In this document: in pieces, positions 1 through 8,261 of the stretch
How the letters are laid out: each line of letters opens with the position of its first letter
Position numbering within the stretch: position 1 is the stretch's first letter
NCBI GenBank assembly: GCA_964431365.1
Contig: CAYSJJ010000021.1
Coordinates: 1-54,077, forward strand
From: Geomobilibacter sp964431365
GTDB lineage: Bacteria; Desulfobacterota; Desulfuromonadia; Geobacterales; DSM-12255
Direction of reading: 5' to 3'
DNA: 54,077 bases
Program-made: the position numbers and the translations under genes
Notes under the pieces: model-generated
Told to the model about the DNA's origin: nothing
Database searches by the model: none
What the model saw: only the letters and a program-made list of their open reading frames with translations

Positions 1-546
1 CTGGCCGTCGCGATGGTGGAGAGCTATCGTCAGTTTGCCGAATCCCCGGCCTGGGGATATGGCGACCAGACCATTTCGGCCATCTCCCTCGGCCCCGCAG
101 TTGAGACCCTCGCGCGGGAGACCGATGCCGTTGCGCGGGCCCTCAGGGCGAAACTGGACGATCCTCTCTCCCGTGACGCCGCCGTGAAGGGGATTACCGA
201 TGCCCTGTCGGCTACGCAGAAGCTGCAGACGGCCACCTATGTCGATCTGCAGGATTTCGCCGTCAACCTGGATGCTGTCGCCCCGACTGCCGGGCTGCAG
301 GGGGCGCTGAGGACGGCCATCATTGCCGAATATCACGGCAGCAAGCGGCCCCGCGCCAACGGCATGAACATCGTCTTCTTCGATCTGTCGGAGGCGATAC
401 GCTTTTCCACCTATGCGTTCGACTATACCGACGTTGCCCCGGTGACCGGTCGGCTGACCCAGACTGCATTCATCAGGGATTTCACCTGGGACGAGATGAT
501 GAACGCCTATTTCGCGCTGAACTACCCGGATCTGGTCCGGAAATGA
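1..546 (+). CDS. Clostripain-like (peptidase C11) protein, 3' part
   Basis: The reading frame is open from the first base, so the gene starts outside the window and only the last 181 codons are present. The visible part is mostly helical and ends with a stretch containing RANGMNIVFFD and then FTWDEMMNAYFALN. In clostripain-family cysteine proteases a similar block (Ala-x-Gly-x-Ser-Ile-x-Phe, then aromatic-rich helices) closes the protein. The catalytic His and Cys would lie upstream and cannot be checked. The family normally cleaves after Arg or Lys and is often exported. The start codon visible at position 13 is only an internal Met. The family call rests on the C-terminal pattern alone and is moderate. 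Confidence 0.55.
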   Translation: MAVAMVESYRQFAESPAWGYGDQTISAISLGPAVETLARETDAVARALRAKLDDPLSRDAAVKGITDALSATQKLQTATYVDLQDFAVNLDAVAPTAGLQGALRTAIIAEYHGSKRPRANGMNIVFFDLSEAIRFSTYAFDYTDVAPVTGRLTQTAFIRDFTWDEMMNAYFALNYPDLVRK

Positions 547-612
547 GCCATGCCACGGTTGATGGTTTCATCGCACCTTAACCAATCTCATCAGATGCAA
601 GGAGGACTACCC

Positions 613-2014
613 ATGCTGCGAAAATGGATTTCCGGAACGGCCCTCACTCTAACCGCCGCTGCGCTACTGACTGTGGCCGGCTGCGGTCAGACAACGACCA
701 CACAGTCGACCGGGGAATTGTCACAAGGGACTGTTCCTGGCGTGCCAAAGGCATCACTGATCGTAACGAATACCGTGCCGTACAATGGTCAGCTGGACGT
801 AAACCAGGCTACCACGGTAATCGTCTCGTTCAATACCAACATTAATCCCTCTAGTGTCAACGCTACCAACTTCAGGGTTGAGCGTGCTAGCGACAGTGCT
901 CAGGTGGCAGGCACATTTACGACAAATCCCATGAGCATAGTCTTTACACCTGCAGGTAGGGACGCTGTACCGGGTCATACTCAAGCAGCAGTTGACTAGC
1001 AGTACCGGCGGCACCCTGGTAAAGCCGCTTACCTGGACATTCACGGCCAACACCGGCATAAACACGACGCCGCTGCAGCTGTCGTCGCACCATGTTGCCG
1101 ACAACAATGCATTCAGCGGCTTTTGGGCATTCCCCTTCAATTATGAAAACATCACGGCGACCGGCACCGATTCCGGCGTGTATGGCGACGACCTGAGTTC
1201 GGGCGCGGTAAACATCGGCTTTACCTTCAATTATTACGGCACTGCCTATACCCAGGTCTACATCGGCAGCAACGGCTACCTTACCTTCGGGAGCGGGGAC
1301 TCGACCTATTCGAATTACCCCTTCCCTTCCAGCGACGCATACGTTCGCATTGCACCCTATTTTGACGACCTGTACGTCTCCGTGCCGGGCAAGATCGTCT
1401 ACCAGACCCTCGGCAGCGCGCCGAATCGCCGTTTCGTCGTCCAATACAGCGGCATCCAGCATTGTTGTAGTGATACCAACCCTCGCGGGGATTTCGAGGT
1501 CACCCTCCATGAAAACGGATCAAATGGTCCGAATGTCATCCAGTTCCAGTACAACAATGTCAGCGCGATCGGGAGTGGCGGTTCCGCCACCGTCGGTCTG
1601 AACAAAGGCGACGGCATCGATGACACCCTCTACTCGTACAATAACTCATACCTGGCCAACGGTCGGTCAATCACTCTCATCCCGACCGGCAACTACGGGT
1701 TGACCACACTCTTCCCCTATGACGGGCAAGCCGGCGTCAGCAGGGCGACAACCATCTACGCCTTCTTCAACAAGCCGCTGGACGTCGCTACCATCCCGGG
1801 CGCCTTCTCCCTTGTGCAGACTGCAGGAGCGGTTCCGGTTCCCACAGCCTTTGAAACGGGTGCAGGAGCGGGGAACTCGGTTGTGTTTAGTGGCCCGGCA
1901 GGTTTGCTCGCAGCGCTGACCAACCACACGGCGAGCCTCTCCACCGCCCTCGCCGATATCTACGGTATCCATCTTGCGGCTCCGATCACCTGGTCGTTCA
2001 CAACCGGACCCTAA
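613..2014 (+). pseudogene. Lipoprotein with bacterial Ig-like domains, frame disrupted
   Basis: An ATG at 613 follows the ribosome site AAGGAGG and opens a lipoprotein signal ending in TVAGC, so the product should be lipid-anchored. Residues of about 50-115 look like an SbsA-type Ig-like domain (Big_5). This frame stops at 999 just after TPAGRDAVPGHT. The expected end of that domain (TSSTGGTLVKPLTWTFTA) continues in the +2 frame from about 960-992 and runs to 2014. The second frame holds a beta-rich region with IGFTFNYYGTAYTQVYIGSN, resembling nidogen-like or related adhesive modules, and then a second Ig-like domain. A single indel between about 955 and 990 would join the halves into a protein of about 465 residues. 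Since this is draft sequence, it may be a base-calling error rather than a true pseudogene. Function is unknown, probably surface or cell-envelope binding. Confidence 0.7.
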
Positions 2015-2045
2015 CCGATAACGACCGGCAGGTTGTCCGTCCGAG

Positions 2046-2092
2046 GAAAGCGAAAGGCCTCCACCGGTTAATGGTGGAGGCCTTTCGCTTTC
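2046..2092 (+). terminator. Strong hairpin after the lipoprotein gene
   Basis: A perfect 20-bp inverted repeat (2046-2065 with 2073-2092) has a 7-base loop, GGTTAAT. It lies 32 bases after the lipoprotein stop. No clear T-run follows, only short T and CT stretches. It could act as a terminator or as an RNA-stabilising 3' end. Confidence 0.75.
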
Positions 2093-2298
2093 ACGATGTC
2101 GTGCATCGGTTGGAGCGCTATTTGCTAGTGAGTGCATGCTGGTTACGGTGGCCGGCCGGGATTGGGAAGGTGCCGGCGTGATCAGTGGCTGTTGATAATT
2201 GCTAAAAATTAAGCAGATAGACCGGTGAACCCGACAAGCAGGCCGGTTGTCGGGGCTCATTTCCCTCCGGGACCGGTGTTGCATTGTACGAGGTGAGT

Positions 2299-3531
2299 AT
2301 GCCAGAAAACGGTAAATTCCTGCTGGGCAGACAGCCCATTCTGGACAGAAGCGAACATATCGTTGCCTACGAACTCCTCTTCCGCTCCCCCGACTCGGCA
2401 GGGGCGGCCAAGATGAAGAGCGCGTCCCATGCCACTGCCAGCGTCATCGTCCATACCCTGAGCGGCTTCGGGATCAGGGAGGTCCTCGGGGGGCGGCAGG
2501 GGTTCGTCAACGTTGACGTGGATCTCCTGATGAGCGATACCATCGAGATCCTCCCGAGGGAGCACATCGGCCTCGATCTCGTGGGGGGGATCGTGCCGAC
2601 CGAGAGTCTCCTGGCGCGCTGCAGCCAGCTGAAGGAGGCCGGCTTTTCCCTGGCCCTTGATCAGCACGAGTATCATCCCGAACACGCAGAACTGTACGGC
2701 CTGATGGATATCGTCAAGGTCGACCTGGTGCAGGCCGACATGGCACGTCTCTCCGATCAGGTCGCGCTCCTGCGCCGCCATCCGTCCAAGCTCCTGGCCG
2801 AAAAGGTGGATTCGGTCGATACCTTCAGGATGTGCCACCGGCTCGGCTTCGATTATTTCCAGGGCTACTACTTTGCCCGGCCTGCGGTGGTGGCAAAGAA
2901 GAAGATGAACGACTCCGTCGCGGCCATCCTGAAGCTCCTCCGGCTGCTCCTGGCCGACGCGATGATTGCTGAGCTGGATCAGGTCTTCCGCACCAGCCCG
3001 ACCCTTACCCACAAACTCCTCCTCCTCGTCAATTCGGTGTCGGTCGGCATGCGGGAAAAGATCGGCAACGTGCGGCATGCCCTGACGATCCTCGGTCGCC
3101 AGCAGCTGAAAAGGTGGGTGCAGCTCTCCCTCTACTCCTCGGACAACGTGGAGGCAAAGGACAACCCGCTTTTTGAGCTGGCCGCCTCCCGGGCTGCGTT
3201 CATGGAGCAGCTCGCGGAGCAGCATCCCTCCCTGAAGGGGCGGTACGGTGCCGCTGACCAAGCCTTCATGGTCGGTATCCTTTCGCTTCTGGACAGCATC
3301 TATGGCGTCTCCATGGAAGATATCGTCGCCGAACTCAACCTGAGCGAAGAGGTGCGGGCTGCCCTCGTGAACCGGGAAGGGATTCTGGGACAGTTCCTCG
3401 ACCTGACCGTGAAGATGGAGCGCCTCGACCTGGCAGCCGGCGCCATGGGGCTGCAGCAGCTGGGGCTCTCCCTTGACGGCGTCATCGAAGCCCAGAAAAG
3501 GGCGCTCGGCTGTCGGGATATGGTGGCCTGA
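2299..3531 (+). CDS. EAL and HDOD domain signalling protein (YuxH family)
   Basis: This 410-residue protein has an EAL-like domain (about 5-205) followed by an HDOD domain (about 205-400). The domain order matches the YuxH family, which acts in bacterial signal transduction. The start is the ATG at 2299, 5 bases after GAGG. An in-frame TTG at 2284 is possible but has no ribosome site. The EAL part is degenerate. The signature reads ELL, and the metal-binding DDFG segment is replaced by DQHE in LALDQHEYHPEH. The late motifs LLAEKVDS and YFQGYYFARP are kept. It is therefore unlikely to hydrolyse cyclic di-GMP and more likely binds it or a partner protein. The HDOD part (LLLLVNSVSVGMREKIGNV) lacks the HD catalytic pair, as is normal for that family. 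It has no membrane segment and is probably cytoplasmic. Confidence 0.9.
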   Translation: MPENGKFLLGRQPILDRSEHIVAYELLFRSPDSAGAAKMKSASHATASVIVHTLSGFGIREVLGGRQGFVNVDVDLLMSDTIEILPREHIGLDLVGGIVPTESLLARCSQLKEAGFSLALDQHEYHPEHAELYGLMDIVKVDLVQADMARLSDQVALLRRHPSKLLAEKVDSVDTFRMCHRLGFDYFQGYYFARPAVVAKKKMNDSVAAILKLLRLLLADAMIAELDQVFRTSPTLTHKLLLLVNSVSVGMREKIGNVRHALTILGRQQLKRWVQLSLYSSDNVEAKDNPLFELAASRAAFMEQLAEQHPSLKGRYGAADQAFMVGILSLLDSIYGVSMEDIVAELNLSEEVRAALVNREGILGQFLDLTVKMERLDLAAGAMGLQQLGLSLDGVIEAQKRALGCRDMVA

Positions 3532-3709
3532 GTGGCCGGGACCCTTTCGTCCTCCCTTCCTGGCGAGGGGAAGAGAGGCTGGGGAAAAGTAAGTTGTCCG
3601 ATGTTGCCGGGTGCGTGGATTTTCGTTCATTTCTGGTATCGTTAGTAGGTGCAACCGGTAAGCGTCACACCGGAAGCGCTTGAACAATGTCAGAAATAAA
3701 GGAGAACAC

Positions 3710-5383
3710 ATGCACACCATCCGCATCCTGCTGCTACTGGGAACGCTCCTGCTGCCGATGCTCGCAGACGGGGCCGATAGCCGCCGCGTAGCGGCCACCC
3801 CCCGTATCACCGCCGTCACCGTCTACCCCGACCGGGCCATGACGATCCGCAGCACTACCCTGGACCTCAAGCCTGGAAGCTATGTCATCGCTCTGGAGCC
3901 GCTGCCGGTTCTCCTGCAGGACGACTCCCTCAGGGTCGAGGGGAAGGGGAGCGCCGGCGCAACCATCGTGGGGATGGAGGTGAAACGGGCCTTCCTGGCG
4001 CAGGTGCCGGAACAGCGGGCCGGGGAGATCGAAGAGGAGATCCGCACCCTGCAGCGGAAGCTGGGGAGCCTGGATGCCCGCAAGGCGGCCCTTGCCTCAC
4101 AGAAGGGGTTCATCGAGTCGATCCGGGTGGGGTGGGGCGAACGGATCTCCAAGGAGCTGGCCGTGGGGAAGCCGACCGCGGCCGAGCTGAACGAGGCGCT
4201 GACCTTTGTCGGCAACGGCATGACCACGGTGGAGGAGAAGACGCGGGACCTGGAGACGGAGGGGGCCCGGATCAGGGACCGGATCGACGCCCTGAACCGG
4301 CAGCTGGATGCGGTCCGCGGCTCCGGGCGGCGGGAGACGAAGAGCGTCGAGGTCGCCGTGGAGGTGAAGCGCGAAGGGAAGCTGACCCTGGAGCTCTCCG
4401 GCGTCGTCCCCCAGGCGGGCTGGGAGCCGTCCTACGATGCGCGCCTGGCCGTTGACGGCGCATCGACGGAACTGCTGTTCAGGGCGCAGGTGATGCAGCA
4501 GACCGGCGAGGAGTGGAACAATGTGGACCTCTCCCTTTCCACCGCCCGGCCGGCCGTGGGGGGGACCCCGCCGGAGCTGTACCCCTGGCGGATCTCCTTC
4601 TATCGGCCGCCGGTGCCGATGCCGAGGGGAGCCGCAGCCGGCTCGGTAATGATGCTCAAACGGGCCAAGGCTGAACGGGCGGATGCCGAAGTGTATGGCG
4701 TGGCTCCCGATGCCCTGGCCGCCGAGGCCCCGGCGGCGCCCGCCCCGCACCTGACCGCCCAGGTGGCCGAAGAGCAGAGCTCGATCCTGTTCCACATCCC
4801 CCGGCCGGTTGATATCCCCTCCGACGGTACCCGGCACGGCTCCATCGTCGCCATGGAAACAATACCGGTGAACGTGGAGTACCTGGCGGTCCCCAAACTC
4901 TCCCCCCATGCCTTCCTCCGCTCAGAACTGGTGAACAACGCCCCCTATCCGCTCCTTCCCGGCAAGGTGAACATCTTCAGCGGCGGGAGCTTCATCGGCA
5001 CGTCCCAGCTGAAACGGGTGGCCTCCGGCGATACGTTCGACCTCTTTTTCGGGGTCGACGACCAGGTAACGGTCAAGCGGGAGGAACTTAAGCGCCACAA
5101 GGAGGGGGGGCTGTTCGGCAGCAGCCGGCAGAGCTACCGCTACCGCATCGAGGCAGGCAACTTCCGCAAGGAGACCCGGACCATAACCATCCGGGACCAG
5201 CTGCCGTTGGCGGGGGACGAGGAGATCAAGGTCTCCCTGGAAGAGCCGAGCCAGAAACCGGATGAGGTGAAAGCGGACGGCACCCTGGTCTGGAAGCTCC
5301 AGGTGAAGCCGGGGGAGAAGCGGGAGCTGACCTTCGGGATCGCTGTCGAGTACCCGAAGGATCGGGAGATCACCGGCTTGTGA
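3710..5383 (+). CDS. MuiA-type protein (DUF4140/DUF4139), exported
   Basis: The 557-residue product starts at the ATG at 3710, directly after GGAG at 3701. It has a signal peptide (MHTIRILLLLGTLLLPMLADG). The N-terminal domain (about 30-125; ITAVTVYPDRAMTIRSTTLD) is the DUF4140 type. A coiled coil follows at about 105-215. A large beta-rich DUF4139 domain (about 220-557) contains the family's GWEPSYDARL and conserved QVMQQTGEEWNNVDLSLSTA-like block. Known relatives are called mucoidy inhibitor A family proteins, but their biochemical role is unclear. An Ala/Pro-rich insertion occurs near 325-360. It stands alone between the EAL-HDOD gene and a hairpin element. It is likely periplasmic or on the outer face of the envelope. 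Confidence 0.88.
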   Translation: MHTIRILLLLGTLLLPMLADGADSRRVAATPRITAVTVYPDRAMTIRSTTLDLKPGSYVIALEPLPVLLQDDSLRVEGKGSAGATIVGMEVKRAFLAQVPEQRAGEIEEEIRTLQRKLGSLDARKAALASQKGFIESIRVGWGERISKELAVGKPTAAELNEALTFVGNGMTTVEEKTRDLETEGARIRDRIDALNRQLDAVRGSGRRETKSVEVAVEVKREGKLTLELSGVVPQAGWEPSYDARLAVDGASTELLFRAQVMQQTGEEWNNVDLSLSTARPAVGGTPPELYPWRISFYRPPVPMPRGAAAGSVMMLKRAKAERADAEVYGVAPDALAAEAPAAPAPHLTAQVAEEQSSILFHIPRPVDIPSDGTRHGSIVAMETIPVNVEYLAVPKLSPHAFLRSELVNNAPYPLLPGKVNIFSGGSFIGTSQLKRVASGDTFDLFFGVDDQVTVKREELKRHKEGGLFGSSRQSYRYRIEAGNFRKETRTITIRDQLPLAGDEEIKVSLEEPSQKPDEVKADGTLVWKLQVKPGEKRELTFGIAVEYPKDREITGL

Positions 5384-5521
5384 TGGGGAAGGGATAATGA
5401 GAAAAAAGTGTTGCGATGATTTGCCTAATTAAAAATATCAATTAAACTTATTCCATAGTCAGATACGAGGAGTCTCCAGCTACCAGCAAACGTCGCTAAA
5501 ATCATTCCACTTTAACCTGTG
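5384..5521. other. AT-rich intergenic stretch before the five-gene cassette
   Basis: This spacer is clearly richer in A and T than the genes around it (for example TAATTAAAAATATCAATTA near 5426). It has no coding signal. It is a plausible promoter region for the downstream cassette, but I cannot point to convincing -35 and -10 boxes. Confidence 0.4.
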
Positions 5522-5584
5522 GGGGACACTGCTTGCTATTTCACTACCAATGGTAATGGCAAAAGAAAGCAGTGTCCCCTTTTT
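5522..5584 (+). repeat. REP-like hairpin / terminator with outer 13-bp stem
   Basis: A 13-bp perfect inverted repeat (5522-5534 with 5567-5579, GGGGACACTGCTT) encloses a 32-base loop. The loop itself can fold (TTGCTATT with AATGGCAA using one G-U pair, and ACCAATGGT). A TTTTT run follows, so it could terminate transcription. The compound structure also resembles dispersed REP or MITE-like elements. No copy of it was noticed elsewhere in the window. Confidence 0.6.
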
Positions 5585-5619
5585 GTTTGATCGGATACTT
5601 CGCCCGCCGGAGGTGTGTC

Positions 5620-6651
5620 ATGTCGGAACGACAGGAATATACACCGTACATTACCGAGAGAAACATCAATGAGGCGCTGGTGCTGCTGAATTTCGCCACA
5701 AAGAACGGTGGCGTGATCAGCGAGGAGACCATTACCGACATAACCACCGCCCTGAACGCCTTTAGACGGAAGGGGCTGACCGCGGCCATGGAGCACAAAT
5801 TTTTTGTCGCCATGAGGGCGCTGGCCAAGTCATTGGAGCCGATCGACTTCGAGAGCATAAAGGCCACCACGGAAATATACGTCAAGCGGCCCAACCGGCT
5901 TCACCGGCTCCTGTTCCTGGCCGACAAGCCGCTCTCCGAAGTCACCACGATGTTCTTCCGGTCCATAACCGCGCTCTGCCTCGGGGCCCTGCTGCTCGTA
6001 CAGATAACGTGGCTGTACGGGAGCATCATAACCAACGAGATAAACATCGTCTCCGCCAATACCACCAAAGACCGGGCAGAGCTCTTCCAGTTGATGGTGG
6101 TCAAAAAGCAGGACGACGACAGCCGCTACCGGATTGCCCTGCTGGAGGCGGAGCTGAAGGACTACAGCCTGAAGTACTCGGCCAGCCAGTTGGCGCTGCA
6201 AAACTTCTTCAAGGTCATTCATGTGGGCCCCGGCATCTCCCACACCAGGCTGCTGGCTGACGCCAAGGACCGGGCCATCCTTGAGCCGCTCATTTACGTG
6301 CAGAAGGCCCAGTATCTGCTGAAGGTGCTGGAGTTGTACATCCTGCCGCTTCTGTACGGGCTGGTCGGCGCCTGCGCCTACATCCTCCGGACTCTTTCCC
6401 AGAACATAAAAAACTATACCTACACCGGCAGCGAGAACGCCGGCTACTTCTCCCGCCTGCTCCTCGGCGGCCTCTCGGGCCTTGCCATCGGCTGGTTCAT
6501 CGACCCGGCAACCGCGTCCACCACCACCCGGCTGTCGCCGTTCGCCCTGTCGTTCATTGCCGGCTACAGTGTGGAGCTGCTCTTTTCGATACTCGACAGG
6601 ATAGTCGGCTCGTTTGCCCCGGCTTCGAAGGCAAAGGAGGGGAAGGGCTGA
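5620..6651 (+). CDS. Four-helix membrane protein of unknown function
   Basis: I do not recognise a family for this 343-residue protein. The ATG at 5620 follows a good ribosome site (GGAGG, 5609-5613). The first 115 residues are soluble and helical. A membrane helix follows at about 118-140 (FRSITALCLGALLLVQITWL), then a helical, probably extracytoplasmic segment of about 105 residues. Three more hydrophobic helices (LYILPLLYGLVGACAYIL, LLLGGLSGLAIGWFI, LSPFALSFIAGYSVELLF) make up the C-terminal part. There is no signal peptide and no known catalytic motif. It is the first gene of a tight five-gene run, 39 bases before the metallopeptidase. It could be a membrane sensor or anchor for the cassette, but that is a guess from position only. 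Confidence 0.8.
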   Translation: MSERQEYTPYITERNINEALVLLNFATKNGGVISEETITDITTALNAFRRKGLTAAMEHKFFVAMRALAKSLEPIDFESIKATTEIYVKRPNRLHRLLFLADKPLSEVTTMFFRSITALCLGALLLVQITWLYGSIITNEINIVSANTTKDRAELFQLMVVKKQDDDSRYRIALLEAELKDYSLKYSASQLALQNFFKVIHVGPGISHTRLLADAKDRAILEPLIYVQKAQYLLKVLELYILPLLYGLVGACAYILRTLSQNIKNYTYTGSENAGYFSRLLLGGLSGLAIGWFIDPATASTTTRLSPFALSFIAGYSVELLFSILDRIVGSFAPASKAKEGKG

Positions 6652-6690
6652 GATGACGGGGAGTCTTCGTTCACTATCAAGGAGGATGTC

Positions 6691-8205
6691 ATGCTCGATC
6701 TCAACAGATGCAAGGTCCGCTGGGACCGCGACAACTACGTTCCCAAGAAGGTCTACGACTTCGAGACCGAACCGCAGGCGGGAGAGCCGCGCGAGGTCGC
6801 CGAGTCGTTTCTGAAGGAGAACCTGCAGGTGCTCAAGATATCCGCGTCCATGGAGGACCTCCGGTTCGAGCAGGTGACCGAAAGCCTGGGGGGAAAAGCG
6901 GTGCTGTTCCAGCAATATTTTGACGGCACCCCGATCCACGGCGCCTGGGTCGCCATCCACATCAACAACGACAACCGGATCTTCATGGTGATGAACGACA
7001 CGGTCCCGGCCACAACGCTGGAGAACAAGATCGGCAAGAGAAAGATGGGCGCGGTCCTCGCCGACGGCGAGATCGACGGAATCATCGGGACGAGGGCGAA
7101 GGAGTACGGCACCCTTGCCACCGAGATCGTTAAGGAGAGCATGGTCTACGCCATGAAAGGGACCTTCCGGCCGGTCTGGAAGGTGAAGTTCGGCACCGAG
7201 AAGCCTGCCGGCTCCTGGATACTCTTCATCGACAGGGTCACCGGTCATGTGATCGACGAGCGGAACGTGCTGAGAAAGGCGGTCGGCAAGGGGAGGGTCT
7301 TTGTCCCCAATCCGGTCGTCACCCTTGACCGGGACGACCTGTTCGACCTGAAGGACGGGGATCAGGCCCTTTTTGACCCGGCCTACCGGACGGTGCAGTT
7401 GAAGGACCTTGAGCCGGGCGGTTTTCTCAAGGGGCCGTACGTCGACACCACGAAGACGAAGAACAGCGCCAACTCCGCCGGCTTCGATTTCCGGTTTAGC
7501 CGGGCGGACGAGCGCTTCGAAGAGGTGATGGCCTACTACCACATCGACACGCTGCAGCGGTATATCCAGTCGCTGGGATTCACCGGCAGCAAGGGGATAC
7601 TCGCCCGCCCCATACGCGTCAATGCCCACGGCACCCGTGAGGACAACTCGTTCTACGACCCCTCTCCCGGCAGGAAGGATATCACCTTCGGCGACGGCGG
7701 GGTGGATGACGCCGAGGATGCCGAAATCATCGTCCACGAATACGGCCATGCCATCCAGGACGCCATTATCCCGGGATACGGCCAGAAGACCGAGGGGCGG
7801 GCCATGGGGGAAGGGTTCGGCGACTACCTGGCCGGCACCTTCTATTACCGGTTCAAGAAGGCGCCACGAAAGGTAAAGCTCGGCGAGTGGGATGCAAAGG
7901 GGTACCAGGGGGGGCCGCAGGAGTGCCTCCGGAGGCTGGACAGTCCCAAGAGATACCCGGCTGACATGGAGGGTGAGGAACACGCGGACGGCGTGATCTG
8001 GTCGGCCTCCCTCTGGCAGGTGCGCAAGCTCCTCGGCGCCCGAAAGGCCGACACCGTCATCCTGGAGAGTCACTTCTATCTCAGCCAGTATGCGGACTTC
8101 AAGGACGGCGCCGAGGCAATCATCATGGCGGAGAAGAACCTTTTCGCCGGGAAGCGGAGCAAGGGGCTGACCAGGATCTTCCGGGAGAGGGGGATCCTGG
8201 CGTAA
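6691..8205 (+). CDS. Thermolysin/fungalysin-like zinc metallopeptidase
   Basis: The 504-residue product starts at the ATG at 6691 behind AAGGAGG. The first 200 residues resemble the FTP propeptide and PepSY-like modules of thermolysin and fungalysin precursors (VLFQQYFDGTPIHGAWVAIHI). The catalytic part has the zinc motif HEYGH at residues 349-353 and the third ligand region GEGFGDYLA (Glu374). This spacing and sequence are closer to the M36 fungalysin type than to classical M4 thermolysin. No signal peptide is visible, which is unusual because most relatives are secreted. Either it stays in the cytoplasm or it uses another export route. It is the second gene of the five-gene run and probably cleaves proteins or peptides; the substrate is unknown. 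Confidence 0.85.
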   Translation: MLDLNRCKVRWDRDNYVPKKVYDFETEPQAGEPREVAESFLKENLQVLKISASMEDLRFEQVTESLGGKAVLFQQYFDGTPIHGAWVAIHINNDNRIFMVMNDTVPATTLENKIGKRKMGAVLADGEIDGIIGTRAKEYGTLATEIVKESMVYAMKGTFRPVWKVKFGTEKPAGSWILFIDRVTGHVIDERNVLRKAVGKGRVFVPNPVVTLDRDDLFDLKDGDQALFDPAYRTVQLKDLEPGGFLKGPYVDTTKTKNSANSAGFDFRFSRADERFEEVMAYYHIDTLQRYIQSLGFTGSKGILARPIRVNAHGTREDNSFYDPSPGRKDITFGDGGVDDAEDAEIIVHEYGHAIQDAIIPGYGQKTEGRAMGEGFGDYLAGTFYYRFKKAPRKVKLGEWDAKGYQGGPQECLRRLDSPKRYPADMEGEEHADGVIWSASLWQVRKLLGARKADTVILESHFYLSQYADFKDGAEAIIMAEKNLFAGKRSKGLTRIFRERGILA

Positions 8206-8261
8206 TGGGGCGGAATCTCCACTGGCAACCGTAACGCCCGGAGCTGTCGTCAGGAGGCCGT

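Noticed and set aside
5830..8073. Antisense open frame of 747 codons across the first two cassette genes
   Set aside because: The plus-strand genes have ribosome sites and known motifs (HEYGH). The antisense product shows no motif and spans two genes.
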